A stretch of DNA of 64,000 nucleotides from positions 1 to 64,000 of the forward strand of contig CBFHOS010000002.1 of assembly GCA_965657645.1 (NCBI GenBank), in the 5' to 3' direction. Under the pieces are notes generated by a model. The model saw only the letters and a list, made by a program, of their open reading frames with translations, was not told the DNA's origin and searched no databases. Numbering within the stretch: the first letter of the stretch is position 1; each line of letters opens with the position of its first letter. A program made the position numbers and the translations under genes. The DNA is from CBFHOS01 sp965657645 (GTDB taxonomy: Bacteria > Pseudomonadota > Alphaproteobacteria > Puniceispirillales > Puniceispirillaceae). This document shows positions 56,128-63,873 of this stretch, one piece after another.

Positions 56128-56178
56128 TAATCCCCGGTGGGGCGCATTTAATAGTCCCCGGTGGGGCGGGTCTCATTC
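56107..56178 (+). repeat. 24-bp tandem repeat, about 2.6 units, across the speB stop codon
   Basis: Units 56107-56130, 56131-56154 and a partial at 56155-56178. Each starts TCCCC(A/G)GTGGGGCG; the first two continue with CATTTAATA. The speB TAA (56125-56127) lies in unit 1. Each CCCC-N3-GGGG forms a tiny hairpin. Confidence 0.95.
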
Positions 56179-56182
56179 CGAT

Positions 56183-57508
56183 TTATAGTTTTAGCTGATC
56201 ACGTAATTTGTAATAGGCCATGCCAAGCGCGAGTGCCGGTGTGCGTAATGGGCCGCCGGGGAACGGCAGATGGTTTAGGCTCTGCATCACATCAAAGCGT
56301 GTGGCGTCACCAATCACCGCATCGGCAAGCATAACGCCGGCCTGTCCACTAAGGGCAACGCCATGGCCGGAAAATCCCTGAACGAAATAGATGTCATTAT
56401 CACTGCGGCCAAAATGCGGAATGCGGTTAACCGTTATGCCAATCCGCCCGGACCAGACCTGTTCGGTTTCGATATCGGCCAATAGGGGAAACACCGCCTG
56501 CATACGGCGTCGCAGATCCCGTTCAACATTGCCCAGCTCGACATTTGTATAGCTGGCGCGGCCGCCAAAAATCATCCGCCCATCAGCATCAATCCGGTAA
56601 TAATTAAGCGCGGCATTGCAATCGGCAACGGCGCTTTGTGTCGGTAGAATCTGGCCGATAACATTTGGTGATAGCGGCGCGCTGGCCAGAACCGACGAGG
56701 TAACCTGGGCAAGGCGGCTTTTCATCTGGGGTAGGGCAATATCGCCTATATAGGCATTGCCACATAGCAAAATAATGCGGGCGGTTAGTGTAGGGCCCAC
56801 ATTAGGGCCAGACCGGCCCCTGTTAGTGGCGGTATTCTGGTTAATGGGCTGGGTATGAATGATCTTCTGCCGTCCGCCTTCAATATTGGTGACATGGGTC
56901 TGTTCAAAAATTCGGGCGCCAGCGTCAATCGCCGCCTTTGCCAACCCGTGGAGATAGCGCAAAGGTTGCATATGCCCACAGCCAGTATCATAGAGCGCGC
57001 CAACATAGGCATCGGTGCCGATATACGGAGCCAATGCAGACGGGCTGTCTAGGCGGGTGAATTTGTCATAGCCACGCGCCTCCCATTCATCTTGCATTTC
57101 GACTAGCTCATCCATCTGGCGCTGGTGCAATGCGGCGTGTAGATAGCCGAAACGAAGGTCGCAATCGATATTGTATTTTGCCACGCGCTCGCTCACCAGA
57201 TCGACCGCCTTCATGCCGGCATCCCACGCAATGTCGGCCTCATCCTTGCCGAGCTGGCGGCTGATATGATGAAAATCATTTGGCCAGCCCTGACAGACAT
57301 GGCCGCCATTACGCCCTGACCCACCATTGCCAATCCGGGCCGATTCCAAAACAGTCACATCAAAGCCAGCCTCGGCCAACCGAAGCGCCGCCGATATGCC
57401 AGTTAGACCGCCACCAATGATGGCGATATCACTGGAAATACTGCTCTCTAGCGGGCCATATGCGGGCCGGTCAGCATAGCTGGTTTCATAAATTGATTGC
57501 TGCGTCAT
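56183..57508 (-). CDS. puuB: DadA/PuuB-family FAD oxidoreductase (gamma-glutamylputrescine oxidoreductase-like), second copy
   Basis: About 441 residues. FAD motif: DIAIIGGGLTGISAALRLAEAG. The N-terminal SSYADRPAYGPLESSISS-type lead and the GNGGSGRNGGHVCQGWP stretch match PuuB. The C-terminal FAD-binding segment is IYFVQGFSGHGVALSGQAG. PuuB oxidises gamma-glutamylputrescine to gamma-glutamyl-aminobutyraldehyde in the Puu pathway. It is divergent from the SpuC-like aminotransferase. ATG 57508 fits the PuuB start; an ATG 48 bp upstream is possible but weakly supported. The 3' end is convergent with speB. Confidence 0.87.
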   Translation of the reverse strand: MTQQSIYETSYADRPAYGPLESSISSDIAIIGGGLTGISAALRLAEAGFDVTVLESARIGNGGSGRNGGHVCQGWPNDFHHISRQLGKDEADIAWDAGMKAVDLVSERVAKYNIDCDLRFGYLHAALHQRQMDELVEMQDEWEARGYDKFTRLDSPSALAPYIGTDAYVGALYDTGCGHMQPLRYLHGLAKAAIDAGARIFEQTHVTNIEGGRQKIIHTQPINQNTATNRGRSGPNVGPTLTARIILLCGNAYIGDIALPQMKSRLAQVTSSVLASAPLSPNVIGQILPTQSAVADCNAALNYYRIDADGRMIFGGRASYTNVELGNVERDLRRRMQAVFPLLADIETEQVWSGRIGITVNRIPHFGRSDNDIYFVQGFSGHGVALSGQAGVMLADAVIGDATRFDVMQSLNHLPFPGGPLRTPALALGMAYYKLRDQLKL

Positions 57509-57791
57509 ATAGATTGGGCCAAGGGTTTCAAAGGTTAACGGCGCCGGTAACATCACTTGATAATTTGGTGGTTAAATCGGTGAATAATTCGGTGAATAAT
57601 TCGGTGATTAATTTGGTGGTCGGGGTAATCTCTCCGGTGGTTTCCACCCATTGCCTAGCATAGGTTAAAAGGGTAGGCTTAATGGTAATTCTTTATCAAG
57701 TTCATTTTGCTTTTAGCGTTACACTCTGGCCCAAACACGGCAATATTGGGCGCGGAATAATGTGGCGCGCTGGAAAAATGCGAGGGATCAG
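57509..57791. promoter_or_regulatory. Divergent intergenic region with 12-bp tandem repeats
   Basis: About 283 bp between the PuuB-like and the SpuC-like starts. Apart from the repeat at 57565-57620, AT-rich DNA precedes the 57792 ATG, whose Shine-Dalgarno is GAGGGATC. Both promoters must lie here. Confidence 0.35.
57565..57620 (+). repeat. 12-bp tandem repeat, 4-5 units, in the puuB-spuC gap
   Basis: Units 57565-57576 (TTGGTGGTTAAA, degenerate), 57577-57588 and 57589-57600 (TCGGTGAATAAT twice), 57601-57612 (TCGGTGATTAAT), and a partial TTGGTGGT after that. It lies between divergent promoters, so unit number may affect expression. Confidence 0.93.
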
Positions 57792-59171
57792 ATGGGTGAC
57801 GCTAAACAATTATCAACGGCGCAATGGCAACAGCTAGACGCAACGCATCACATGGCGCCATTTACCGATTACGCTGCCCAGCGAGAGCACGGCGCGCGGG
57901 TTATTACCCATGCCGAGGGTCATTATATTATTGATAGTGAAGGCAACCGTATCCTTGATGGGATGGCCGGTTTGTGGTGTGTCAATGTTGGCTATGGGCG
58001 GCAATCTTTGGTTGATGCCGCCGCCGCCCAGATGACCCAGCTTCCCTATTATAACAACTTTTTCAAGACCAGTAACCAGCCGGTAATCGCCCTGTCTAAA
58101 CGCTTGGCCGATATTACCCCTGATGGGCTGAACAATGTGTTTTATGCCAATTCTGGATCTGAGGCGAATGACACGATTATTCGCATGGTGCGTCATTTCT
58201 GGGCGCTCGAGGGCAAGCCGGAAAAGCGGGTGATTATCTCGCGTGACTATGGTTATCACGGTAGCACTATCATGTCGGCTAGCATGGGCGGCATGTCTGG
58301 GATGCATGACCAGGCCGCTAGCGAACCGGACTTTGATCACATCCGCCCGCCCTATGGATTTTTATATCAGGGCAATCAGGATGAGGCCGAATTTGCCGCC
58401 CATTCTGCGGGCTTGTTAGAGGAAAAAATCGCTGAACTGGGCGCCGATAAAATTGCCGCCTTCATTGCCGAGCCTGTGCAAGGTGCGGGCGGCGTTATTG
58501 TTCCACCCGCCGGTTATTTTGACCATATCCAGGCGATTTGTAAGCGCCATGATATTCTGTTTATCGTTGATGAGGTTATTACTGGATTTGGCCGGACCGG
58601 CGAATGGTTCGCTAGCCAGAAAATGGGTCTATCCCCCGATATGATGACGTTGGCCAAGGGGCTGACATCTGGCTATATCCCGATGTCGGCGGTGATGGTT
58701 GGTGACCGTGTTGCCCAGAGGTTGATATCTGATGGCGGCGAATTTTATCACGGCTTTACCTATTCCGGGCATCCGGTTGCGGCGGCGGTGGCGCTGGCCA
58801 ATCTGGATATTATCGAGGATGAGGGACTGATCGCGCGGGTACGCGATGATACTGGCCCTTATCTTGCCGAAGCGCTGGCGTCTCTTAGCGATCATTGCCT
58901 TGTTGGCGAGGTGCGTTGCTATGGATTGCTGGGCGCGGTGGAATTAGTCAAATCCAAAGATGGGCCGATATTATTTGATCCTGTCGGTGATGTTGGTGCG
59001 ATGTGCCGCGATCACGCGATTGCCAATGGTTTGATGATGCGCGCGGTGCGGGACGGGATGATTTTATCCCCGCCGATGACCTATACGCGCGCTGATATTG
59101 ACGAAACAATGCGCATTGCAAGAATTGCGCTGGATCTAACCGCGGCCGAGCTTGGCCTATCCGGTTATTAA
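57792..59171 (+). CDS. spuC: Class III aminotransferase, putrescine:pyruvate-type (SpuC-like)
   Basis: About 459 residues. Early motif DATHHMAPFTDYAAQREHGARVI is typical of the SpuC/omega-transaminase group. The cofactor Asp is in LFIVDEVITGFGRTGEWF and the Schiff-base Lys in MTLAKGLTSGYIPMSAV. It probably moves the amino group of putrescine, cadaverine or spermidine-derived amines to pyruvate, giving an aminoaldehyde. ATG 57792 follows GAGGGATC; a GTG 30 bp upstream opens the frame but lacks a good site. It is followed 24 bp later by a PuuA-like gene. Confidence 0.88.
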   Translation: MGDAKQLSTAQWQQLDATHHMAPFTDYAAQREHGARVITHAEGHYIIDSEGNRILDGMAGLWCVNVGYGRQSLVDAAAAQMTQLPYYNNFFKTSNQPVIALSKRLADITPDGLNNVFYANSGSEANDTIIRMVRHFWALEGKPEKRVIISRDYGYHGSTIMSASMGGMSGMHDQAASEPDFDHIRPPYGFLYQGNQDEAEFAAHSAGLLEEKIAELGADKIAAFIAEPVQGAGGVIVPPAGYFDHIQAICKRHDILFIVDEVITGFGRTGEWFASQKMGLSPDMMTLAKGLTSGYIPMSAVMVGDRVAQRLISDGGEFYHGFTYSGHPVAAAVALANLDIIEDEGLIARVRDDTGPYLAEALASLSDHCLVGEVRCYGLLGAVELVKSKDGPILFDPVGDVGAMCRDHAIANGLMMRAVRDGMILSPPMTYTRADIDETMRIARIALDLTAAELGLSGY

Positions 59172-59195
59172 CGGGCCTCATAAACAGGAGCATTC

Positions 59196-60536
59196 ATGAG
59201 TTTCGATCTCAAAGCTTGGCTTAAAGAAAAATCAATTACCGAGGTGGAATGTCTGGTTAGTGATATTTCGGGCATCCCGCGCGGCAAAATTTTGCCAGTG
59301 AAAAAGTTTATTTCCGCATTTGAAACCGGCGGATTGCGGCTTCCTGAATATGTATTTGGCCAATCGGTTACGGGCGAATATTACGATAGCAAAGTGCTCA
59401 ATGAAATTGGTGCGGATATCGTGCTTCGCCCTGATCCATCCTCTTGTCGTCTGGTGCCGTGGTACGCCGAACCTACCGCCCAGATTATCCATGACGCTGT
59501 TGATCAGGACGGTGATGAAGTTACGTTTACCGCGCGGGCGGTGCTAAAGCGGGTGCTGGCTTTTTATGAAGAGGCGGGCCTTGTGCCGGTGATTGCGCCG
59601 GAGCTTGAATTCTTTTTGGTCCAGCAAAATGCTGATGCGAATAAACCATTGCAAACACCGACGGGCCGGTCTGGTCGCGCGGAAAAAGCCAAGCAAGCCT
59701 ATGGCATTGATGCGGTGAATGAATTTGATCCACTATTTGAGGAAATCTACGATCATTGCGAGGCACAGGGCCTCGATATTGATACGCTAAGCCATGAGGC
59801 TGGCGCCGCCCAGATGGAAATAAATTTCAATCATGGAGATGCGCTCGATCTGGCAGATCAGGCGTTCTTGTTCAAGCGCACCGTGCGCCAAACCGCGCTC
59901 AATCACAATGTGCATGCGACCTTCATGGCAAAACCAATGCAGGACCAACCCGGTAGCTCTATGCATATTCATGCCTCGATCTGTGACAAGGCGACGGGCC
60001 GCAATATTTTCGTCAATAAGGATGGCAGTGACAGTGATGTGTTTTTCCATTCCATTGCCGGAATGCAGCGTTATCTGGTTGGGGCGATGGCGTTGATGGC
60101 ACCTTATGTCAATTCATATCGCCGCCGCACAGGGGCCGAGGATTCGCCGGCAAATCTGGCGTGGGGCATGGATAATCGCACGGTCGGTCTGCGGGTACCT
60201 TTTGGTGACGCAAAAGCCCGCCGGATCGAAAACCGTCTTCCCGGCGCGGATGCCAATCCGTATCTGGCAATTGCCGCCACGTTGGCGACAATCTGGCTTG
60301 GCATACAGGAAAAAAAGCGACCAACGAAACCGCATAATGTGAGTGGTGAGGATATGCAAACCTTGCCAAAGAATTTGGACATCGCACTAGACATGCTGGA
60401 AAAAGCGAGCCCGTTGCATAATGTTCTGGGCGCGGATTTTGTAAAATTATTTGCCGAAGTAAAACGCGCCGAAGCGGTCGCTTTCCTCGAAGTGATCAGC
60501 CCGTGGGAGCGGGAATATCTACTGCTGAATGTCTAA
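59196..60536 (+). CDS. puuA: Gamma-glutamylputrescine synthetase-type glutamine synthetase homologue (PuuA-like), second copy
   Basis: About 446 residues. Typical segments: VSDISGIPRGKILPVKKF, ELEFFLVQQN (metal Glu), GSSMHIHASI (metal His), NSYRRRTGAEDSPANLAWG, NRTVGLRVPFGDAKARRIENRLPGADANPYLA, and the C terminus ISPWEREYLLLNV. This pattern is that of PuuA/PauA, which joins glutamate to putrescine with ATP. It is in one unit with SpuC-like (24-bp gap). PuuC (aldehyde dehydrogenase) and PuuD (glutamyl hydrolase) are not found in the window. A short degenerate repeat follows the stop. Confidence 0.92.
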   Translation: MSFDLKAWLKEKSITEVECLVSDISGIPRGKILPVKKFISAFETGGLRLPEYVFGQSVTGEYYDSKVLNEIGADIVLRPDPSSCRLVPWYAEPTAQIIHDAVDQDGDEVTFTARAVLKRVLAFYEEAGLVPVIAPELEFFLVQQNADANKPLQTPTGRSGRAEKAKQAYGIDAVNEFDPLFEEIYDHCEAQGLDIDTLSHEAGAAQMEINFNHGDALDLADQAFLFKRTVRQTALNHNVHATFMAKPMQDQPGSSMHIHASICDKATGRNIFVNKDGSDSDVFFHSIAGMQRYLVGAMALMAPYVNSYRRRTGAEDSPANLAWGMDNRTVGLRVPFGDAKARRIENRLPGADANPYLAIAATLATIWLGIQEKKRPTKPHNVSGEDMQTLPKNLDIALDMLEKASPLHNVLGADFVKLFAEVKRAEAVAFLEVISPWEREYLLLNV

Positions 60537-60549
60537 GTCATTTGACGTA

Positions 60550-60590
60550 TTGGCCAGTTATTGTTGGCCGGTAATTTTGGCCGGTCATTA
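60550..60590 (+). repeat. Degenerate ~14-bp tandem repeat, about 3 units, between puuA and zur
   Basis: TTGGCCAGTTATTG (60550-60563), TTGGCCGGTAATTT (60564-60577), TGGCCGGTCATTA (60578-60590), then TTGGCAAG inside the end of the convergent zur gene. The last unit includes the zur stop codon (60588-60590). Confidence 0.8.
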
Positions 60591-60968
60591 TTGGCAAGTT
60601 TTGCAGAGGCCTGTCATCTCGATCACCGTGCGCACTGGGTTGAAATCGCGTGACTCGCAGACCGCGGCTAGGGCCTCGGTTATCTGATCATCGGCAAATT
60701 CCTCGGCACTATCGCAAGCGGTGCATAGCATGAAAATCGTTGTCGAATGGCCGGCACAATCATGGCGAGAACAGGCAACAAAGGCGTTCTTGCTCTCAAT
60801 GCGATGCGCCGCGCCCTTGTCGATGAGCTTGTTGAGCGCACGGTATACCTGCAACGGCGCGCGGATGCCCTGATCGCGTAATGCGTCAAGAATATCATAG
60901 GCGCTTAGCGGTGTTTTGCTCTCGTCCAATAGCGCCAGAACAAGCTCTTCATTGCGGGTAATTTCCAT
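60588..60968 (-). CDS. zur: Fur-family zinc-uptake regulator
   Basis: About 126 residues. The N-terminal winged helix (TPLSAYDILDALRDQGIRAPLQVYRALNKLIDKG) is the standard FUR DNA-binding domain. The HxC pair in ACSRHDCAGHSTTIFMLC and structural zinc CxxC pairs CTAC and CKTC are present. Its location 11 bp downstream of znuB, in the order znuC-znuB-zur, identifies it as Zur, repressing zinc uptake when zinc is replete. The end overlaps the intergenic repeat next to puuA. Confidence 0.94.
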   Translation of the reverse strand: MEITRNEELVLALLDESKTPLSAYDILDALRDQGIRAPLQVYRALNKLIDKGAAHRIESKNAFVACSRHDCAGHSTTIFMLCTACDSAEEFADDQITEALAAVCESRDFNPVRTVIEMTGLCKTCQ

Positions 60969-60979
60969 AGGTGTGATCT

Positions 60980-61777
60980 CTATCTGCGTTTATGTTCCAA
61001 TGGCAACAGGTGGACTATCCCAAACATTGCCGCCGCTGCCAACACAATTGACGGGCCGGTTGGCGTATCAAATTGCAGTGATCCAAATATGCCTCCGCCC
61101 ATGGCCAATAGCGCGATTAGAATAGCTATTCCCGCCATGATTTCGGGTGTTGGGCTTAATCGTCTGGCCGCCGCCGCGGGGATAACCAGCATCGCAGTGA
61201 TCAATAGGGCGCCAATTAATTTAAGCGCAATTGCCACCACCAAGGCGATCATAACCATAAAGATCCATTCGCTTTGCTGGGGTGACAATCCCTCTGCGGT
61301 AGCTATATCGGGCGAGATTGTCGCCGCCAAAAAGGCCCGCCAGTAAAAGAACAGCCCGATAAGGATGAGCCCACCGCCACCATAAATGATAGCAAGATCT
61401 TGCTTTGTTACCGATAGGATATCACCGAGCAGAACGCGCATGACGCTGAGTTCATAACTGCCTAGCAGAGAAATCGTGACCAATCCTAGTGCGAGGGTCG
61501 AATGGGCAATGATGCCCAGAACCGCGTCGGACGGCAGGTGCGATCGCCGCTTTATCGCAACCAGAATAAAGCACACGGCAAAGGTAACCATCGGCACCGC
61601 TATCTGTGGTGACAAATCAATGGCAACACCAAGGGCGACACCAAGCAATGCCGAATGGGCTAGGCTATCGCCAAAGAAAGACATCCGCCGCCAGACAATC
61701 AAACAGCCAAGCGGCCCTGCAATTATCGCAATGGCAACACCGGCCAATATCGAGCGGGTCAGAAAATCGTCAAACAT
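60980..61777 (-). CDS. znuB: Zinc ABC transporter permease
   Basis: About 265 residues, 7-8 membrane segments, ABC-3 family. Characteristic: RRMSFFGDSLAHSALLGVALG near the N terminus and LIGALLITAMLVIPAAAARRLSPTPE in the middle. It forms the zinc channel with ZnuC. It is separated by 1 bp from znuC and 11 bp from zur on the same strand, forming a znuC-znuB-zur operon. Confidence 0.95.
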   Translation of the reverse strand: MFDDFLTRSILAGVAIAIIAGPLGCLIVWRRMSFFGDSLAHSALLGVALGVAIDLSPQIAVPMVTFAVCFILVAIKRRSHLPSDAVLGIIAHSTLALGLVTISLLGSYELSVMRVLLGDILSVTKQDLAIIYGGGGLILIGLFFYWRAFLAATISPDIATAEGLSPQQSEWIFMVMIALVVAIALKLIGALLITAMLVIPAAAARRLSPTPEIMAGIAILIALLAMGGGIFGSLQFDTPTGPSIVLAAAAMFGIVHLLPLEHKRR

Positions 61778-61778
61778 T

Positions 61779-62624
61779 TTATGCCTCTAAACCTTGCTTT
61801 GCGGGTGCGCCGTGATGGTGGCCGTCATCGGGATGGCAATCATCGGTGATCGTGCCATCGGCATGCTGGACGCGGCCATCGGGCAAATGCTGGTGATCAT
61901 GGTGGTGCTGGTAAATCGCCAAACCGTCAACGGCGGGTCCGAATAGGCGCAGATATTCTGGATTACTCGCGACTATATCGGGCGCCCCGCGGCAACATAT
62001 GTGACCGTTCAAACAGAGCACAGTATCAGTCTCGGCCATGACGATGTGTAGATCATGCGAAATCATCAGCACCGCACAGCCAGTCTCATCGCGGATATTT
62101 CTAATCAGGTCATAAAGTGCGCTCTCACCGGCAAAATCGACCCCTTGCACAGGTTCGTCCAGAACCAAAAGATCAGGTTTGTTCAAGATCGCACGGGCCA
62201 GCAGACAGCGCTGAAATTCTCCACCGGACAGGATGCCAATCGGTTCCTTGCGCAGATGTTCGATCCCACAGGCCGCCAACGCCGCTTGGCGCGCATTGGC
62301 TGGCGCCCTTGCGGTCAATTGCATCAAACGATCAACGGTAATTGGGAGCGCATTATCGATATTGAGTTTTTGTGGCACATAACCAATGCTCGGCTTTTGG
62401 TGGTGGATTATCTGGCCTTCAGTGATTGGAATGGCGCCAAGAACCGCCTTGGCCAGTGTGCTTTTGCCCGCGCCGTTAGGGCCGATGATGGTGATGATTT
62501 CACCGGGTTCTATTTTGAGACTGATATTGCGAATCAGCCAGTTATGGCCCCGTTGGACACCGATATTCTCAACCGAAATCAGCGGCATATCACCGTCTTG
62601 GGCCTTGGCTTTCTTGTAACGCAT
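61779..62624 (-). CDS. znuC: Zinc ABC transporter ATPase with His-rich C-terminal tail
   Basis: About 281 residues from ATG 62624. Walker A GPNGAGKST, Q-loop SIGYVPQKLN, signature LSGGEFQRCLLARAI, Walker B LLVLDEPVQGVD and switch MISHDLHIV are in order. The C-terminal 45 residues contain HHHDHQHLPDGRVQHADG and DDCHPDDGHHHG, a His/Asp-rich tail likely to bind zinc. ATG 62624 follows GAGGATGTTGATAAT; another ATG at 62663 has AAGGA directly against it, so the start is not certain. First gene of znuCB-zur. Confidence 0.93.
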   Translation of the reverse strand: MRYKKAKAQDGDMPLISVENIGVQRGHNWLIRNISLKIEPGEIITIIGPNGAGKSTLAKAVLGAIPITEGQIIHHQKPSIGYVPQKLNIDNALPITVDRLMQLTARAPANARQAALAACGIEHLRKEPIGILSGGEFQRCLLARAILNKPDLLVLDEPVQGVDFAGESALYDLIRNIRDETGCAVLMISHDLHIVMAETDTVLCLNGHICCRGAPDIVASNPEYLRLFGPAVDGLAIYQHHHDHQHLPDGRVQHADGTITDDCHPDDGHHHGAPAKQGLEA

Positions 62625-62679
62625 ATTATCAACATCCTCTTGGCCAGATTTATTTGTCGGCATTCCTTGACCAATATAA

Positions 62680-62697
62680 TGTAATGTTATAACAAAC
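62680..62697. promoter_or_regulatory. Zur-box-like site between znuC and znuA
   Basis: TGTAATGTTATAACAAAC contains the palindromic core GTTATAAC (62686-62693). The left half GTAATGTTAT matches the Zur consensus as I remember it, and the right half is imperfect. It sits between the divergent znuCB-zur and znuA units. A second partly palindromic TTGTAAT-N3-GTAACAA lies at 62703-62719. Confidence 0.65.
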
Positions 62698-62728
62698 AGA
62701 AGTTGTAATAAAGTAACAATCGGAAAAT

Positions 62729-63775
62729 ATGATGCTTTCAGTCCAAACGCTATATCTTTCCATCCGCTCGTGCCTAACCCTAGCCAAACGAATGAGCACG
62801 GTAACTATCGCCAGTTCGGCATTATTGTTGGCGGGCCTGACAGGCTCTGTAATCACGGCCACGGCGGCGCAGGCGAATACGAATTCTGGGTCAGTACCAA
62901 ATGTGGCGGCAACGATTAGACCTATTCATTCATTGGTGGCGTCAATCATGCAAGATGTTGGTGAACCCTATCTCATTTTTGATAAGGCGGATTCGGTGCA
63001 TGGGGCGGTGTTACGACCGAGCCAAGTGCGGCGGTTGCAGGATGCCGATCTGGTGATTTGGATTGGACGGGGCATTGAACATGAACTGATCAGGCCGATG
63101 AAGGCCATCGCGGATGCTGGCCGCTTGGTGACTTTGGCGGAGGAAGCAGCGATAGAGTGGCGCCCGCTGGTAGCAGAAAATCATGACGACCATGAAGACC
63201 ACGCCAAGCACGCCAAGCACGGTGATCACGGTGATCATGATGACCATGCGGGGCATGCGCATGATGAAGGCGGACTTGATTGGCATGTGTGGCTAGATAC
63301 TGGCAATGCGATCGCCATGGCGCATGTGATAACCGAACGGCTTGTTGCGATCGATCCGGCGCATGCTGAAATCTACCAGCGCAACGAGGCCGCGTTAGTT
63401 GCCGAGCTCACCGCCATTGATATCAAAATAGCGGCGCAGAGTAATGGTGGAGATTATGTGGCACAGCACGATGCCTATGGTTATTTCACCCATCGTTACG
63501 GCTGGCATTCCTTGGGATCAATATTGGCGGGGCATGAAATTTCACCCTCGATTGGTGATGTGCGGCGCTATTCTGATTTGGTGAAGGATGGCAAAGTTGA
63601 TTGCCTTATCGCCGATGCCAGAGAGAGCCAGAGCGCGATTGACCTTGTGCGCGGTGACAGCGATGTGCCGCTGATCTCGCTTGATCCGGTTGGTGTGACG
63701 ATACCGTCGGGGCCAGCCCATTTTGGCCAATTGATGGTTGCGATTGGAGAGGGGCTTTCTGGCTGTAACAAATAG
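62729..63775 (+). CDS. znuA: Zinc ABC transporter substrate-binding protein
   Basis: Periplasmic protein of about 348 residues. A long N-terminal signal region (ending near TATAAQA, residue 49) is followed by the cluster A-I fold. Zn ligands: His in AATIRPIHSLVASIM, DSVHGAVLRPSQVRRLQDADLVIWIGRG (His), DWHVWLDTGNA (His) and the Asp in VDCLIAD. A His/Asp-rich loop (about residues 150-176) is typical of ZnuA. ATG 62729 gives a long signal; ATG 62792 (residue 22) is a plausible start. Divergent from znuCB-zur with a Zur-like site between. Confidence 0.93.
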   Translation: MMLSVQTLYLSIRSCLTLAKRMSTVTIASSALLLAGLTGSVITATAAQANTNSGSVPNVAATIRPIHSLVASIMQDVGEPYLIFDKADSVHGAVLRPSQVRRLQDADLVIWIGRGIEHELIRPMKAIADAGRLVTLAEEAAIEWRPLVAENHDDHEDHAKHAKHGDHGDHDDHAGHAHDEGGLDWHVWLDTGNAIAMAHVITERLVAIDPAHAEIYQRNEAALVAELTAIDIKIAAQSNGGDYVAQHDAYGYFTHRYGWHSLGSILAGHEISPSIGDVRRYSDLVKDGKVDCLIADARESQSAIDLVRGDSDVPLISLDPVGVTIPSGPAHFGQLMVAIGEGLSGCNK

Positions 63776-63873
63776 CCGTCTCGGCAGTTAGGATGTTTGC
63801 ATCTCGACCCCGTCTGGATTATCAAGATAGGGGCCAGAGGCCGATGATCAAAGCCCGGAAGGAAACCGCCTAA

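Noticed and set aside
47299..60590. CRISPR array
   Set aside because: The repeats are adjacent without spacers, short, and different at each locus; no cas genes are present.
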